The translations under genes and the position numbers were made by a program. This document shows, one piece after another, positions 24,690 to 33,400 of a stretch of DNA of 35,354 bases. Source of the stretch: UBA7803 sp041686955. GTDB taxonomy: Bacteria; Pseudomonadota; Gammaproteobacteria; Pseudomonadales; Azotimanducaceae. Positions within the stretch are counted from its first letter, which is position 1. The number at the start of each line of letters is the position of its first letter. The notes under the pieces were generated by a model. The model saw only the letters and a program-made list of their open reading frames with translations. It was not told the DNA's origin and did no database searches. The stretch lies in assembly GCA_041686955.1 (NCBI GenBank), contig JAWLCV010000042.1, forward strand, positions 1 through 35,354, given 5' to 3'.

Positions 24690-25571
24690 ATGTCGGCGGC
24701 AGGCCTGGGTGTCCGCGTGCGCAACGCGGCGTGGATGTGGTGTGTGGCGGTGCTGGTGGCAGCCGCGGGCGCCGCGGTCGCAGTCGCGGCGGAAGGCACC
24801 GCGGCGGGAGGCTCCGCAGCGCAGGGGCTGCCGGATCTCAGCAGCCTGAGTCCGGAGCAGCAGGGGTTCGCGCTGTTCCGCGAGAAGGATCGCCGTGAGT
24901 CCGGCTACGGCGATCTTCAGGTGGAGCTCGAGATGGTGCTGCGCGACCGCCGCGGATCCGAGTCGCGGCGCCTGCTCTCCATCAGCCAGCTCGAGATGGA
25001 GGACGAGGGAGACCGGCTGCTGGTGGTGTTCGACACGCCCAAGCCCATCCGCGGCACGGCGCTCTTGAGCTACAGCCACGTTCAGGGCCCGGACGACCAG
25101 TGGCTCTACCTGCCGGCCCAGCGGCGGGTGAAGAAGATCGCCTCGCGCAACAAGTCCGGCCCTTTTCTTTCCAGCGAGTTCGCCTACGAGGACCTGGCGT
25201 TGCAGGAAGTGGAGAAGTTCGACTACCGCCTGCTGGGTCAGGAGCCGTGCGGCGATCGCCAGTGCTACCGGGTGGAGCGCACGCCGCTGGACGAGTACTC
25301 CGGCTACTCACGTCAAGAGGTCCTGCTCGACCAGGAGACCCTGCGGGTCGAGCGCATCGACTACTTCGACCGGCACGGACGGCCGCTGAAGGTGCTGGTG
25401 AGCGACGCCTACCGGCTCTACGACGGGCGCTACTGGAAGCCCGGGCGCATGTTCATGGAGAACCTGCAGACCGGCAAGACCACCGAGCTTCGCTGGAAGG
25501 AATACCGCTTCGGCAACGGTTTCCTGGCGGAGCGGGATTTCTCGACCAACGCCCTGTCGAGGGCCCGGTGA
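24690..25571 (+). CDS. Outer membrane lipoprotein-sorting (LolA-like) protein
   Basis: The 293-residue exported protein has an N-terminal signal peptide (WMWCVAVLVAAAGAAVAVAA) and a LolA/COG2834-like fold. Visible family parts are DLQVELEMVLRDRRG, LLVVFDTPKPIRGTALLSYSH, QWLYLPAQRRVKKI, GPFLSSEFAYEDL, and a closing LQTGKTTELRWKEYRF. The family is normally encoded beside an RND/MMPL transporter and a beta-barrel protein, and is thought to carry lipids or lipoproteins across the periplasm. Here only the barrel partner follows. ATG 24690 or the adjacent GTG 24687 could start it; AGAGG is very close, with a G-rich stretch further upstream. The stop overlaps the next gene as GTGA. Confidence 0.88.
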   Translation: MSAAGLGVRVRNAAWMWCVAVLVAAAGAAVAVAAEGTAAGGSAAQGLPDLSSLSPEQQGFALFREKDRRESGYGDLQVELEMVLRDRRGSESRRLLSISQLEMEDEGDRLLVVFDTPKPIRGTALLSYSHVQGPDDQWLYLPAQRRVKKIASRNKSGPFLSSEFAYEDLALQEVEKFDYRLLGQEPCGDRQCYRVERTPLDEYSGYSRQEVLLDQETLRVERIDYFDRHGRPLKVLVSDAYRLYDGRYWKPGRMFMENLQTGKTTELRWKEYRFGNGFLAERDFSTNALSRAR

Positions 25572-27085
25572 ACCACCGCCCGGCGACCGGTCCTCTGGTG
25601 GCGGGGGCGGTGTGCCTGCTGGGTCTGCTGGCGGCGGCGCCTCCCATCGCCGCAGCGGAGCTGGTATTCGGCAGCTTCCGCTCGGAGCAGAATGCCCGGG
25701 CCTGGGCCGCTCACCTGACCGCGGATCTGGGGCACGAGATCCACGTGGATCCGGTTCGGCGTGAAGACGGCGTCTGGTTCCGGGTGCAGACCGTGGGGCT
25801 GGCCGCGGAGGTCCAGCCCGAGGTGGAGGCGCAGGCGGCCGCCCGTGGCCTCTCCACGTGGTCGCTCCGCGAGCCGACGTCGCCGCCGCCCGTTGCCGCG
25901 CCGGGGCCCTCCGGCGGCAGCGCCTACCTGGATTTCGACCTGGGTGTGCAGACCCGGGGCTACCGGCAGCGGGGCAGTGCGGGGCAGGACCGCTTCCAGC
26001 CGTCGGTCAGCCTGCGCCTGGAGTATCACCGGAGCTGGGACGACGAACGCTCGAGCGTCACCTTCGTGCCCTTTCTGCGGTGGGACGCGGTGGACGACGA
26101 GCGCACCCACGCCGACGTGCGGGAGTTCTACTACAGCCGGGTGGGCGACGACTGGGAACTGCATCTGGGGGCGCGGCAGATCTTCTGGGGTGTCACCGAG
26201 TTCAATCACCTCGTCGACGTCATCAACCAGACCGATCTGGTGGAGAACGTGGACGGCGAGGACAAGCTCGGCCAGCCCATGGCTCAGCTCTCGCTGGTGC
26301 GGGACTGGGGCATTCTCGACCTCTTCCTGCTCACCGGGTTCCGGGAGCGCACCTTCGCCGGGGAAGACGGCCGCCTGCGCCTGCCGTTGCCCGTGGACGA
26401 CGACGCGCGCTACGCCTCCGGGGCGGGCCGCAACCGGCTGGACGGCGCGCTGCGCTGGTCGCACCACATCGGCCCGGTGAGCTTCGGCATCCACCATTTC
26501 TCCGGCACCGGACGCGATCCGCGGCTGGTGCCTGAGGCGGACGGGGGCGGTGGTATCATCCTGGTCCCGGAATACCACGTCATCGACCAGACGGGCCTGG
26601 ACGCCCAGGCCATCGTGGGCGACTGGGCCTGGAAGCTCGAGGCGCTCACCCGCAGCGGCGACGGCGACCGCTACGCCGCGTATACGGCAGGGTTCGAGCG
26701 AACCCTGGTCGGCGTCCTCGGCAGTCGGGGCGATCTCGGGCTGGTGGCCGAGTACATGTACGACGAGCGCGACGCGGCCGCCTACAACACGCTGTTCGAG
26801 CACGATCTGGCCGTGGGCGCCCGCTGGCGCGCCAACGACCTGGCGGATACCAGTGCCCTCGTGGGGCTGATCTGGGACGTGGAGACCGAAGAGTACATGG
26901 TGAGCCTGGAAGCGAGCCGGAGGCTCGGCGCTTCCTGGATGGCGGTGGTGGAGGGCCGGCTGTTCGGCGGTGCGGACCCCATCGGCGCCGGCACGCCGCC
27001 GGCCGCGGCCCTCGACGGTGAGCAGAAGAGCCGCCCGCTGCAGCGGGACGATTTCATTCAGCTCGAGCTCACCCGCTACTTCTGA
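25568..27085 (+). CDS. SPOR-like domain fused to an outer-membrane beta-barrel
   Basis: The 505-residue protein has a signal peptide (LVAGAVCLLGLLAAAPPIAAA). Next comes a segment that reads like a SPOR domain (ELVFGSFRSEQNARAWAAHL ... VWFRVQTVGL, about 30-100). After a Pro-rich linker, about 380 residues of alternating hydrophobic strands end in QLELTRYF, with the terminal Phe typical of outer-membrane barrels. SPOR domains bind denuded peptidoglycan; barrels of this kind accompany LolA-like proteins. The function is not known. The GTG start overlaps the LolA-like stop by 4 bases, so the two are surely co-translated. The barrel call is strong; the SPOR call rests on pattern only. Confidence 0.82.
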   Translation: MNHRPATGPLVAGAVCLLGLLAAAPPIAAAELVFGSFRSEQNARAWAAHLTADLGHEIHVDPVRREDGVWFRVQTVGLAAEVQPEVEAQAAARGLSTWSLREPTSPPPVAAPGPSGGSAYLDFDLGVQTRGYRQRGSAGQDRFQPSVSLRLEYHRSWDDERSSVTFVPFLRWDAVDDERTHADVREFYYSRVGDDWELHLGARQIFWGVTEFNHLVDVINQTDLVENVDGEDKLGQPMAQLSLVRDWGILDLFLLTGFRERTFAGEDGRLRLPLPVDDDARYASGAGRNRLDGALRWSHHIGPVSFGIHHFSGTGRDPRLVPEADGGGGIILVPEYHVIDQTGLDAQAIVGDWAWKLEALTRSGDGDRYAAYTAGFERTLVGVLGSRGDLGLVAEYMYDERDAAAYNTLFEHDLAVGARWRANDLADTSALVGLIWDVETEEYMVSLEASRRLGASWMAVVEGRLFGGADPIGAGTPPAAALDGEQKSRPLQRDDFIQLELTRYF

Positions 27086-27103
27086 ATCACGGCAGGAACG
27101 AAG

Positions 27104-28168
27104 GTGGAGTACATCCAGGAACATCAGTGGGTGATAGGAGCGTTCGCCGTGGTCTTCTTCACGGCGGCCCTGCACCTGGTCGCGCGGGTGCTGATCAGGC
27201 GGCTGGCGCGGCACACGGAATCCACCCGCAACGCTTTCGACGATGCCCTGGTGAGCGCCGCCCAGGGGCCCCTCGGCTGGGCCATCTGGATCGTGGGGGT
27301 CACCTGGGCGGCGGAGCTGGTGGGCGAGGACGGCCGGGCCGAGATCTTCGACTACGTGCAGACGATGCGGGAAGTGTCGGTCATCGTGATTCTGGTGTGG
27401 TTCTCCGTTCGCTTCATCCGCAACGTGGAGCTGCACGTGGCCGATCCCCGGTACCGGGAGAAGCCCGTGGACCGCACCACGGCCACCGCCGTGGGCAAGC
27501 TGCTGCGGGCGTCGGTGATCATTACCGGCGCCCTGATGGTGTTGCAGGGACTGGGCTTCAGCATCTCGGGCGTGCTGGCATTCGGCGGCATCGGCGGCAT
27601 CGCCGTGGGTTTCGCCGCCCGGGACATGCTCGCCAACTTCTTCGGCGCGCTGCTGATCTTCCTCGACCGGCCGTTCTCCGTGGGCGACTGGGTACGCTCC
27701 CCGGACCGGGAGATCGAAGGCACCGTGGAGGAGATCGGCTGGCGCCTCACCCGTATCCGCACCTTCGACCAGCGTCCGCTGTACGTGCCCAACTCGGTGT
27801 TCACCAGTCTCACCGTGGAGAACCCGTCGCGCATGCTCAACCGGCGCATCTACGAGACCGTGGGCGTGCGCTACGACGACATGGCCGTACTGCCGAAGAT
27901 CGTGGCGGAGGTGGAGACCATGCTGAAGAACCACCCGGACATCGACCAGGGCCGGACCCTGATGGTGAACTTCGTCAGCTTCGGCGCATCCTCTCTGAAC
28001 TTCTTCGTCTACACCTTCACCCGCACCACCGCCTGGGCGGAATTCCATGCCGTGAAACAGGACGTGCTGTTCAAGATCGCCGACATCATCGCCGCCCACG
28101 GCGCCGAGATCGCTTACCCGACCCAGACCGTGCACCTGGCGCCGAGCGCCGAGCTGACCCATGGCTGA
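27104..28168 (+). CDS. MscS-family mechanosensitive channel
   Basis: This 354-residue inner-membrane channel opens under membrane tension to release solutes. Four to five helices are visible. The pore helix and following region VLAFGGIGGIAVGFAARDMLANFFGALLIFLDRPFSVGDWV (about 158-198) is the MscS signature, with Gly/Ala packing. The beta domain (GTVEEIGWRLTRIRTFDQRPLYVPNSVF) and a C-terminal alpha/beta cage follow. The size and long N-terminal region fit the YnaI/YbdG group better than the 286-residue MscS. It starts at GTG with AGGAA upstream, 18 bases after the barrel gene, and overlaps the next gene by 8 bases. Confidence 0.94.
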   Translation: MEYIQEHQWVIGAFAVVFFTAALHLVARVLIRRLARHTESTRNAFDDALVSAAQGPLGWAIWIVGVTWAAELVGEDGRAEIFDYVQTMREVSVIVILVWFSVRFIRNVELHVADPRYREKPVDRTTATAVGKLLRASVIITGALMVLQGLGFSISGVLAFGGIGGIAVGFAARDMLANFFGALLIFLDRPFSVGDWVRSPDREIEGTVEEIGWRLTRIRTFDQRPLYVPNSVFTSLTVENPSRMLNRRIYETVGVRYDDMAVLPKIVAEVETMLKNHPDIDQGRTLMVNFVSFGASSLNFFVYTFTRTTAWAEFHAVKQDVLFKIADIIAAHGAEIAYPTQTVHLAPSAELTHG

Positions 28169-28745
28169 CCGGCGCGGGACCCGGCGAGGTCCGCCGGCGG
28201 AAGTGCTCGCGGCCCGGCAGCGGGCGGAGCTGCTCGTTAGCCGGGAGGAGGTCGAAGCGGCGGTGGATCGGGTTTCGGTGCGCCTCGCGCTGCGCCTCGT
28301 GGATGCGGACCCGGTGGTGCTGGTGGTCATGCACGGTGCGTTGCCTTTCGCCGGGGCGCTGCTGCCGCGCCTGGCCTTTCCGCTCGAGGTGGGTTACGTG
28401 CACGTCAGCCGCTACCGGGACGCCACTGCCGGCGGTGCGCTGGTGTGGCACGCCCAGCCTGCCCTGGACATCCGGGACCGCACGGTGCTCCTGGTGGACG
28501 ACGTGCTCGATCGGGGCGAGACCCTGGCGGAGCTGGTGCGATGGGCCGAGGGCGCCGGCGCCCGGGAGGTGCTGAGCGTCGTGCTGGTGGACAAGCGGGT
28601 GGAAGGTCCGCGGCCGGTGCAGGCGGATTTCGTGGCCCTCACGTGCCCGGATCGGTACCTGTTCGGCTGCGGCATGGACTTTCGCGGCTACTGGCGGAAC
28701 CTGCCCGCCATCTACGCGCTACCCGCGGATCTGGAGGACGGCTGA
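28161..28745 (+). CDS. hpt: Hypoxanthine/guanine phosphoribosyltransferase
   Basis: This 194-residue enzyme would convert hypoxanthine (and probably guanine) plus PRPP to IMP or GMP. The PRPP-binding loop is VLLVDDVLDRGETL (about 111-124). VVMHGALPFAGALLPRL forms the pyrophosphate loop and DKRVEGPRPVQADFVALTCPDRYLFGCGMDF the purine-binding part, the last segment being diagnostic for HPRTs. It begins 8 bases inside the end of the MscS gene, and the next gene starts one base after its stop. That next gene releases hypoxanthine, so the two steps form a salvage route. Confidence 0.9.
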   Translation: MADRRGTRRGPPAEVLAARQRAELLVSREEVEAAVDRVSVRLALRLVDADPVVLVVMHGALPFAGALLPRLAFPLEVGYVHVSRYRDATAGGALVWHAQPALDIRDRTVLLVDDVLDRGETLAELVRWAEGAGAREVLSVVLVDKRVEGPRPVQADFVALTCPDRYLFGCGMDFRGYWRNLPAIYALPADLEDG

Positions 28746-28746
28746 A

Positions 28747-29487
28747 GTGACCCGTTGGGCCATCATCGGCGGTTCCGCGCCCCTCTCCCTGGCAGCGGAT
28801 TTCCGGCCCGTGGAGGCGCCGGTGTCCCGCTACGGCACGCCCTCGGAGGCGCCGCGGCAGGGGCGCGTCGGCGGCCAGGCGGTGATGTACCTCGCCCGCC
28901 ACGGTGATCCCCGCCGGCTGGCGCCGCACCTGATCAACTACCGGGCCAACGCGGACGTGCTGTGTGCCCTCGGCGTGGAGGCCGTGGTGGCGCTGAACAC
29001 CGTGGGCGGGATCTCCCCGGACGCCGAGCCCGGGCGCCTGTACGTGCCCCACCAGCTCATCGACTACACCTGGGGACGGGCGCACACGTTCAGCGAGGAC
29101 GACTGGCACGTTCATGCGGATTTCGCCGATCCCTTCGATGCGCCGCTGCGGCGGCGGCTGCTCGCGGCGGCGGCGACGGCGGGTGTGGCCGTGGCGGACG
29201 GGGCGGTCTACGGCTGCACTCAGGGGCCTCGATTCGAAACGGCAGCCGAGATCGAGCGCATGGCCCGGGACGGTTGCGATCTGGTGGGGATGACGGGGAT
29301 GCCGGAGGCGGCGCTGTTCCGGGAGCGGGGTGTTCCGTACGCGCAACTTTCCCTGGTGGTGAATCCCGCCGCCGGGCGCGCCGCCGATCCCTTCGACCTG
29401 GTGGTCATCGAGCGGGTGGCGGCGGCGGGCATGCGGCAGGTGGAGGCGCTACTGCGCGTCCTCCTGGAGAGCGGCGAAGGCGGCTGA
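28747..29487 (+). CDS. S-methyl-5'-thioinosine phosphorylase (MTIP)
   Basis: The 246-residue enzyme belongs to the MTAP/PNP family. It closely resembles P. aeruginosa PA3004, which splits methylthioinosine into hypoxanthine and methylthioribose-1-phosphate: MTRWAIIGG, LARHGDP, HLINYRANADVL, YGCTQGPRFETAAEI, VGMTGMPEAALFRE and SLVVNPAAG. At the purine-binding position the Asn of VVNPAAG replaces the Asp of adenine-specific MTAP (ATDYD), which fits a 6-oxopurine. The GTG start follows hpt by one base. The product hypoxanthine is the substrate of that neighbour. A methylthioadenosine deaminase is also needed and is not in the window. The last 39 bases overlap the convergent csiV gene. Confidence 0.88.
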   Translation: MTRWAIIGGSAPLSLAADFRPVEAPVSRYGTPSEAPRQGRVGGQAVMYLARHGDPRRLAPHLINYRANADVLCALGVEAVVALNTVGGISPDAEPGRLYVPHQLIDYTWGRAHTFSEDDWHVHADFADPFDAPLRRRLLAAAATAGVAVADGAVYGCTQGPRFETAAEIERMARDGCDLVGMTGMPEAALFRERGVPYAQLSLVVNPAAGRAADPFDLVVIERVAAAGMRQVEALLRVLLESGEGG

Positions 29488-30477
29488 CAGAGACGCCGGG
29501 ATCTCCACCGGATCGATGCGCACCAGCACCCCGAGCTTCGGGTGGTCCAGGTAGTGAAGCTCGCCGCTGCGCATGCGGCGGCTGGTGCTGAGCAGCATGT
29601 AGCCGCCGGAGGTCTCCCCCGGCCGTGCCGACCCCGGCAGCATCGCACCCGGCAGGGTCGGAGCCCCGCCTTCGGCTATCCCCTCGAGCTCCGGCGGCGG
29701 CAGTGCCCGATCCGCGGGCGCCTGTCCCAGGAGCGGCTCGCGGTAGGTGAGGTTCGCGTGAAAGTGCAGGTAGCGGCCCAGGGTGACGGCCACCGTCCCT
29801 TCCAGTGCCCGGACGTCGCCGGATCGGCGGCCCGCCTGAACCAGGAGCGGCTCCGGCGTCTCCCGCGGCGGAACCGCTTGCAGCCAGCGCCCGTGCAGCA
29901 GCACCTGAAAACCGCCGAGGCGGGCGAGTCGCTGGGCCTCGGTGGTGAGGGTGAAGGTCTCCGGTGGCAGCCAGATACGGCTCTGCGCTTCCAGCTCCGC
30001 CTCGAAACGGCCGAGCTCCGCCAGGTAATCCAGCAGCGGGTCCGGCCCGAGGCTCGGCTGGATGGCCGGTGGCGGCTCCCCGCCGGCGGCGGCGCCGGCC
30101 GCCTGTCTCGGCGACGGTTCCGCGTCATCGGCGAGGCCCGCCTGAAGGCGGAATGGGATCCCCAGGGCCCGAAGATCGAGGTACGGATAGACCAGGCCGG
30201 CACGCCCCGCAGGGGGCAGGTCGTAGTGGCCGGCGAGCCCCTCCGCGCCCGGGCGGAAGGCTCGCATGTCGACGGCGAACGCACCGCCCCGCCGGCGCAC
30301 CAGATCTTCGTCGCTGGCGTAGTCCATCACCTGGGGCCGCTGGAAGACCACCATCTCGGTGATGTACCACTTGCGGCCGAGATGATCTTCCACCGACTCC
30401 GCCGCCCCGGCGGAGAACGGTGCGACCAGCATCAGCAGCGCTCCGATCCGCGTCCCCAGGCTCCGCCGCGCGCTCAT
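29449..30477 (-). CDS. csiV: CsiV family protein
   Basis: This 342-residue exported protein has a signal peptide (LGTRIGALLMLVAPFSAGA). It continues with WYITEMVVFQRP, LGRYLHFHANLTYREPLL, LLSTSRRMRSGELHYLDHPKLGVLVRIDP, which are the CsiV hallmarks. In Vibrio cholerae CsiV supports the PBP1a activator LpoA and helps maintain cell shape. The family is common downstream of mfd in gammaproteobacteria. The ATG overlaps the mfd stop as ATGA. Its 3' end overlaps the MTIP gene by 39 bases on the opposite strand. The middle (about 100-130) is Pro/Ala-rich and looks variable. Confidence 0.88.
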   Translation of the reverse strand: MSARRSLGTRIGALLMLVAPFSAGAAESVEDHLGRKWYITEMVVFQRPQVMDYASDEDLVRRRGGAFAVDMRAFRPGAEGLAGHYDLPPAGRAGLVYPYLDLRALGIPFRLQAGLADDAEPSPRQAAGAAAGGEPPPAIQPSLGPDPLLDYLAELGRFEAELEAQSRIWLPPETFTLTTEAQRLARLGGFQVLLHGRWLQAVPPRETPEPLLVQAGRRSGDVRALEGTVAVTLGRYLHFHANLTYREPLLGQAPADRALPPPELEGIAEGGAPTLPGAMLPGSARPGETSGGYMLLSTSRRMRSGELHYLDHPKLGVLVRIDPVEIPASLSAAFAALQEDAQ

Positions 30478-33400
30478 TGATTCACCGCCCGGCGGTTTGC
30501 CCGGGGGGCAGCAGCGTCCGTTGCCGCTCCGTCCTCCAGCTTGTCGAGCAGATCCAGGGCGAACACCATGCGCTGGTCGAACTCCGGCAGCGAGCGGCTG
30601 ATGCGCAGCACGGTGGCGCCTTCCAGCCGGTAGGTGGCGCTCTGGGTCTGCACCAGGCCGACGATGGTGCGGGGGTCCACCCGGGTATCGGTGCTGAACT
30701 CCACGCGTCCGCCGCCGCTGCCGAGGTCCAGCCGGCGGATCCCCAGCGTCTGCATCTTGAGCTTCAGGAGGGTCACCCGGAAGAGCTGTTTCAGCGGCTC
30801 GGGCAATGGGCCGAACCGGTCCACCACCTCGGCGCGCAGGTCGTCGAGGTCGTCCTCGCTGGCCGCGTTGGCAATGCGCTTGTAGAGAATGAGCCGGGCG
30901 TGCACGTCCGGCAGGTACTGGTCCGGGATGCGCGCGCCCACGTGAAGATTCACTTCCTGGCTCACCGGTTCCAGGGGCGAATCCAGGTCGGGGGTGCGGC
31001 CCTCGCGGATGGCGCGCACCGCCCGGTCGAGCAGCTCGCTGTACAGGGAGTAACCCACCGATTCGATCTGCCCCGACTGGTCCTCGCCGAGCAGTTCCCC
31101 GGCGCCCCGGATCTCCAGGTCGTGGGTGGCGAGGGTGAAACCGACCCCGAGCTCGCCCGCGGCCTCGATGGCCTCGAGACGCTTCACCGCATCCGGGGTC
31201 ATGGCCTTGGGGTGGGGCGTCAGCAGATAGGCGTAGGCCTGGCGGTGGGAACGTCCCACCCGACCCCGGAGCTGGTGGAGCTGAGCGAGGCCGAAGCGGT
31301 CGGCCCGGTCGATGACGATGGTGTTGGCGTTGGGCACATCGATGCCGTTCTCGATGATGGTGGTGCACACCAGCAGGTTGAGCTGGCGGTGATAGAAGTC
31401 GTTCATCATCCGCTCCAGCTCACGTTTCGGCATCTGTCCGTGACCCACGCCGATCCGCGCCTCCGGCACCCACTCCGCAAGCTCCGCTGCCACTGCCTCG
31501 ATGGTCTTCACCTCGTTGTGCAGGTAGAACACCTGGCCGCCGCGCATGAGTTCCCGGCTGATGGCTTCCTGGATCACGTGGCGGCGCTTCTCCATGACGA
31601 AGGTCTTGATGGAGAGCCGCCGCGCCGGCGGGGTGGCGATGATGGAAAGATCGCGCAGGCCGCTCATGGCCATGTTCAAGGTGCGCGGTATCGGCGTGGC
31701 GGTGAGGGTGAGCACGTCCACCTCGGCGCGCAGGGCCTTCAGGCGCTCCTTCTGGCGCACGCCGAAGCGGTGCTCCTCGTCGATGATCACCAGCCCCAGA
31801 TCACGGAACTCCTTGGCCTGGCCGAGCAGCTTGTGGGTGCCGATGACGATGTCGGCCCGGCCGCTGGCCATGCGCTGCGCCACCTCCCGTACCTCGCCCT
31901 CCGAGCGCATCCGCGACAACGACTCGATCTGCACGGGCCAGTCCGCGAAGCGGTCGCGGAAGGTCTCGTAGTGCTGCTGGGCGAGCAAGGTGGTGGGCAC
32001 CAGCACCGCCACCTGCTTGCCGCTCTGCACCGCCACGAAGGCGGCGCGCATGGCCACTTCCGTCTTGCCGAAGCCCACGTCGCCGCAGATCAGCCGGTCG
32101 GTGGCGCGGTCCGAGCAGAGGTCGCCGATCACGTCGTCGATGGCCTGGCGCTGGTCCAGGGTCAGCTCGAAGGGGAACTGCTCCGCGAAGCGCTGGTAAT
32201 CCTCCCCGGGTTGGCCGAAGCGGTAGCGGGGGTTGGCCTCGCGGCGGGCGTAGATGTTCAGCAGCTCCGCCGCCACGTCGTAGGCTTTCTCCGCGGCCCG
32301 CCGCTTGGCTTTCTCCCACTGATCCGAACCCAGCCGGTGCAGGGGCGCATGGCCTTCCTCCGCACCGGCGTAGCGGCTGATGAGATGCAGCGACGTCACC
32401 GGCACGTAGAGCTTGGCCTGGTCGGCGTACTCGAGGGTCAGGAACTCGTGGGGAGTGCCGTCTATCTCCAGGGTCTGCAGTCCCAGATAGCGGCCGATGC
32501 CGTGCTCGATGTGAACCACCGGCTCGCCCACGGAGAGCTCGGTGAGGTTTTTGATGATCTGTTCCGGGTCCTGCACCCGGGTCGCCCGGGCCCGTCGCTC
32601 CTGAACCTGGTGGCCGAACACCTCGCTCTCGGTGACCACCCGCACGCCCGGTACCGACAGGCCCTCGTCCAGCGGCGCGATGGCGATGCAGGCGTCGGAA
32701 TCGGCGTCCAGAAACGCCTGGAAGCTCCCCACCTCCTTCGGCTGAATGCCCGCGCGGCTCAAGAATTCCCAGAACACCTCGCGGCGGCCCGCGGTGTCGG
32801 CCACGAACAGGGTGCGGCCGGGGGTATCGGCGAGGAAGCGGGTGAGCGCTCCTGCCGGCTCCCGGGCCCGGGGGTTGGCCTGCAGCTCCGGCATGGGCCG
32901 GGCGTCGAAGCGCACCGGGTGGCGGCCGTCCTGGTTGAGCTGGATGCGGCCGTGACGCTTCAGCCCCTGGTTCAGCTCCTCCTGGCGCAGATACAGCCGT
33001 TCCGGCGGCAGGATGGGGCGCTCCACGTCGTGACGGAGGTTGTCGTAGCGCTGCGCCACCTCCTCCAGGAAGTGGCCGGCGGCCTCCGCCACGCCCGCGT
33101 CTTCCGCCACGAGCGTGTTGGGGGGCAGGTAGTCGAACAGGGTAGCCAGCTCGCCGAAGAAGAAGGGCAGGTAGTACTCCACGCCCCCCGGGGGGATGTG
33201 GTGGCTCACGTCCTGGTAGACGCTGGCCCGGCGCACGTCCACGTTGAAGGTGTTGTGCCAGTGGTCCCGGAATCGGGCGATGGCCGCGTCGTCGAAGGGA
33301 AATTCCCGGGCCGGCAGCAGGGTCATGCGCTCCACCCGCTCCAGGGTCCGCTGGGTCTCCGGATCGAAGGTGCGCAGGCTCTCGATCTCGTCGTCGAACA

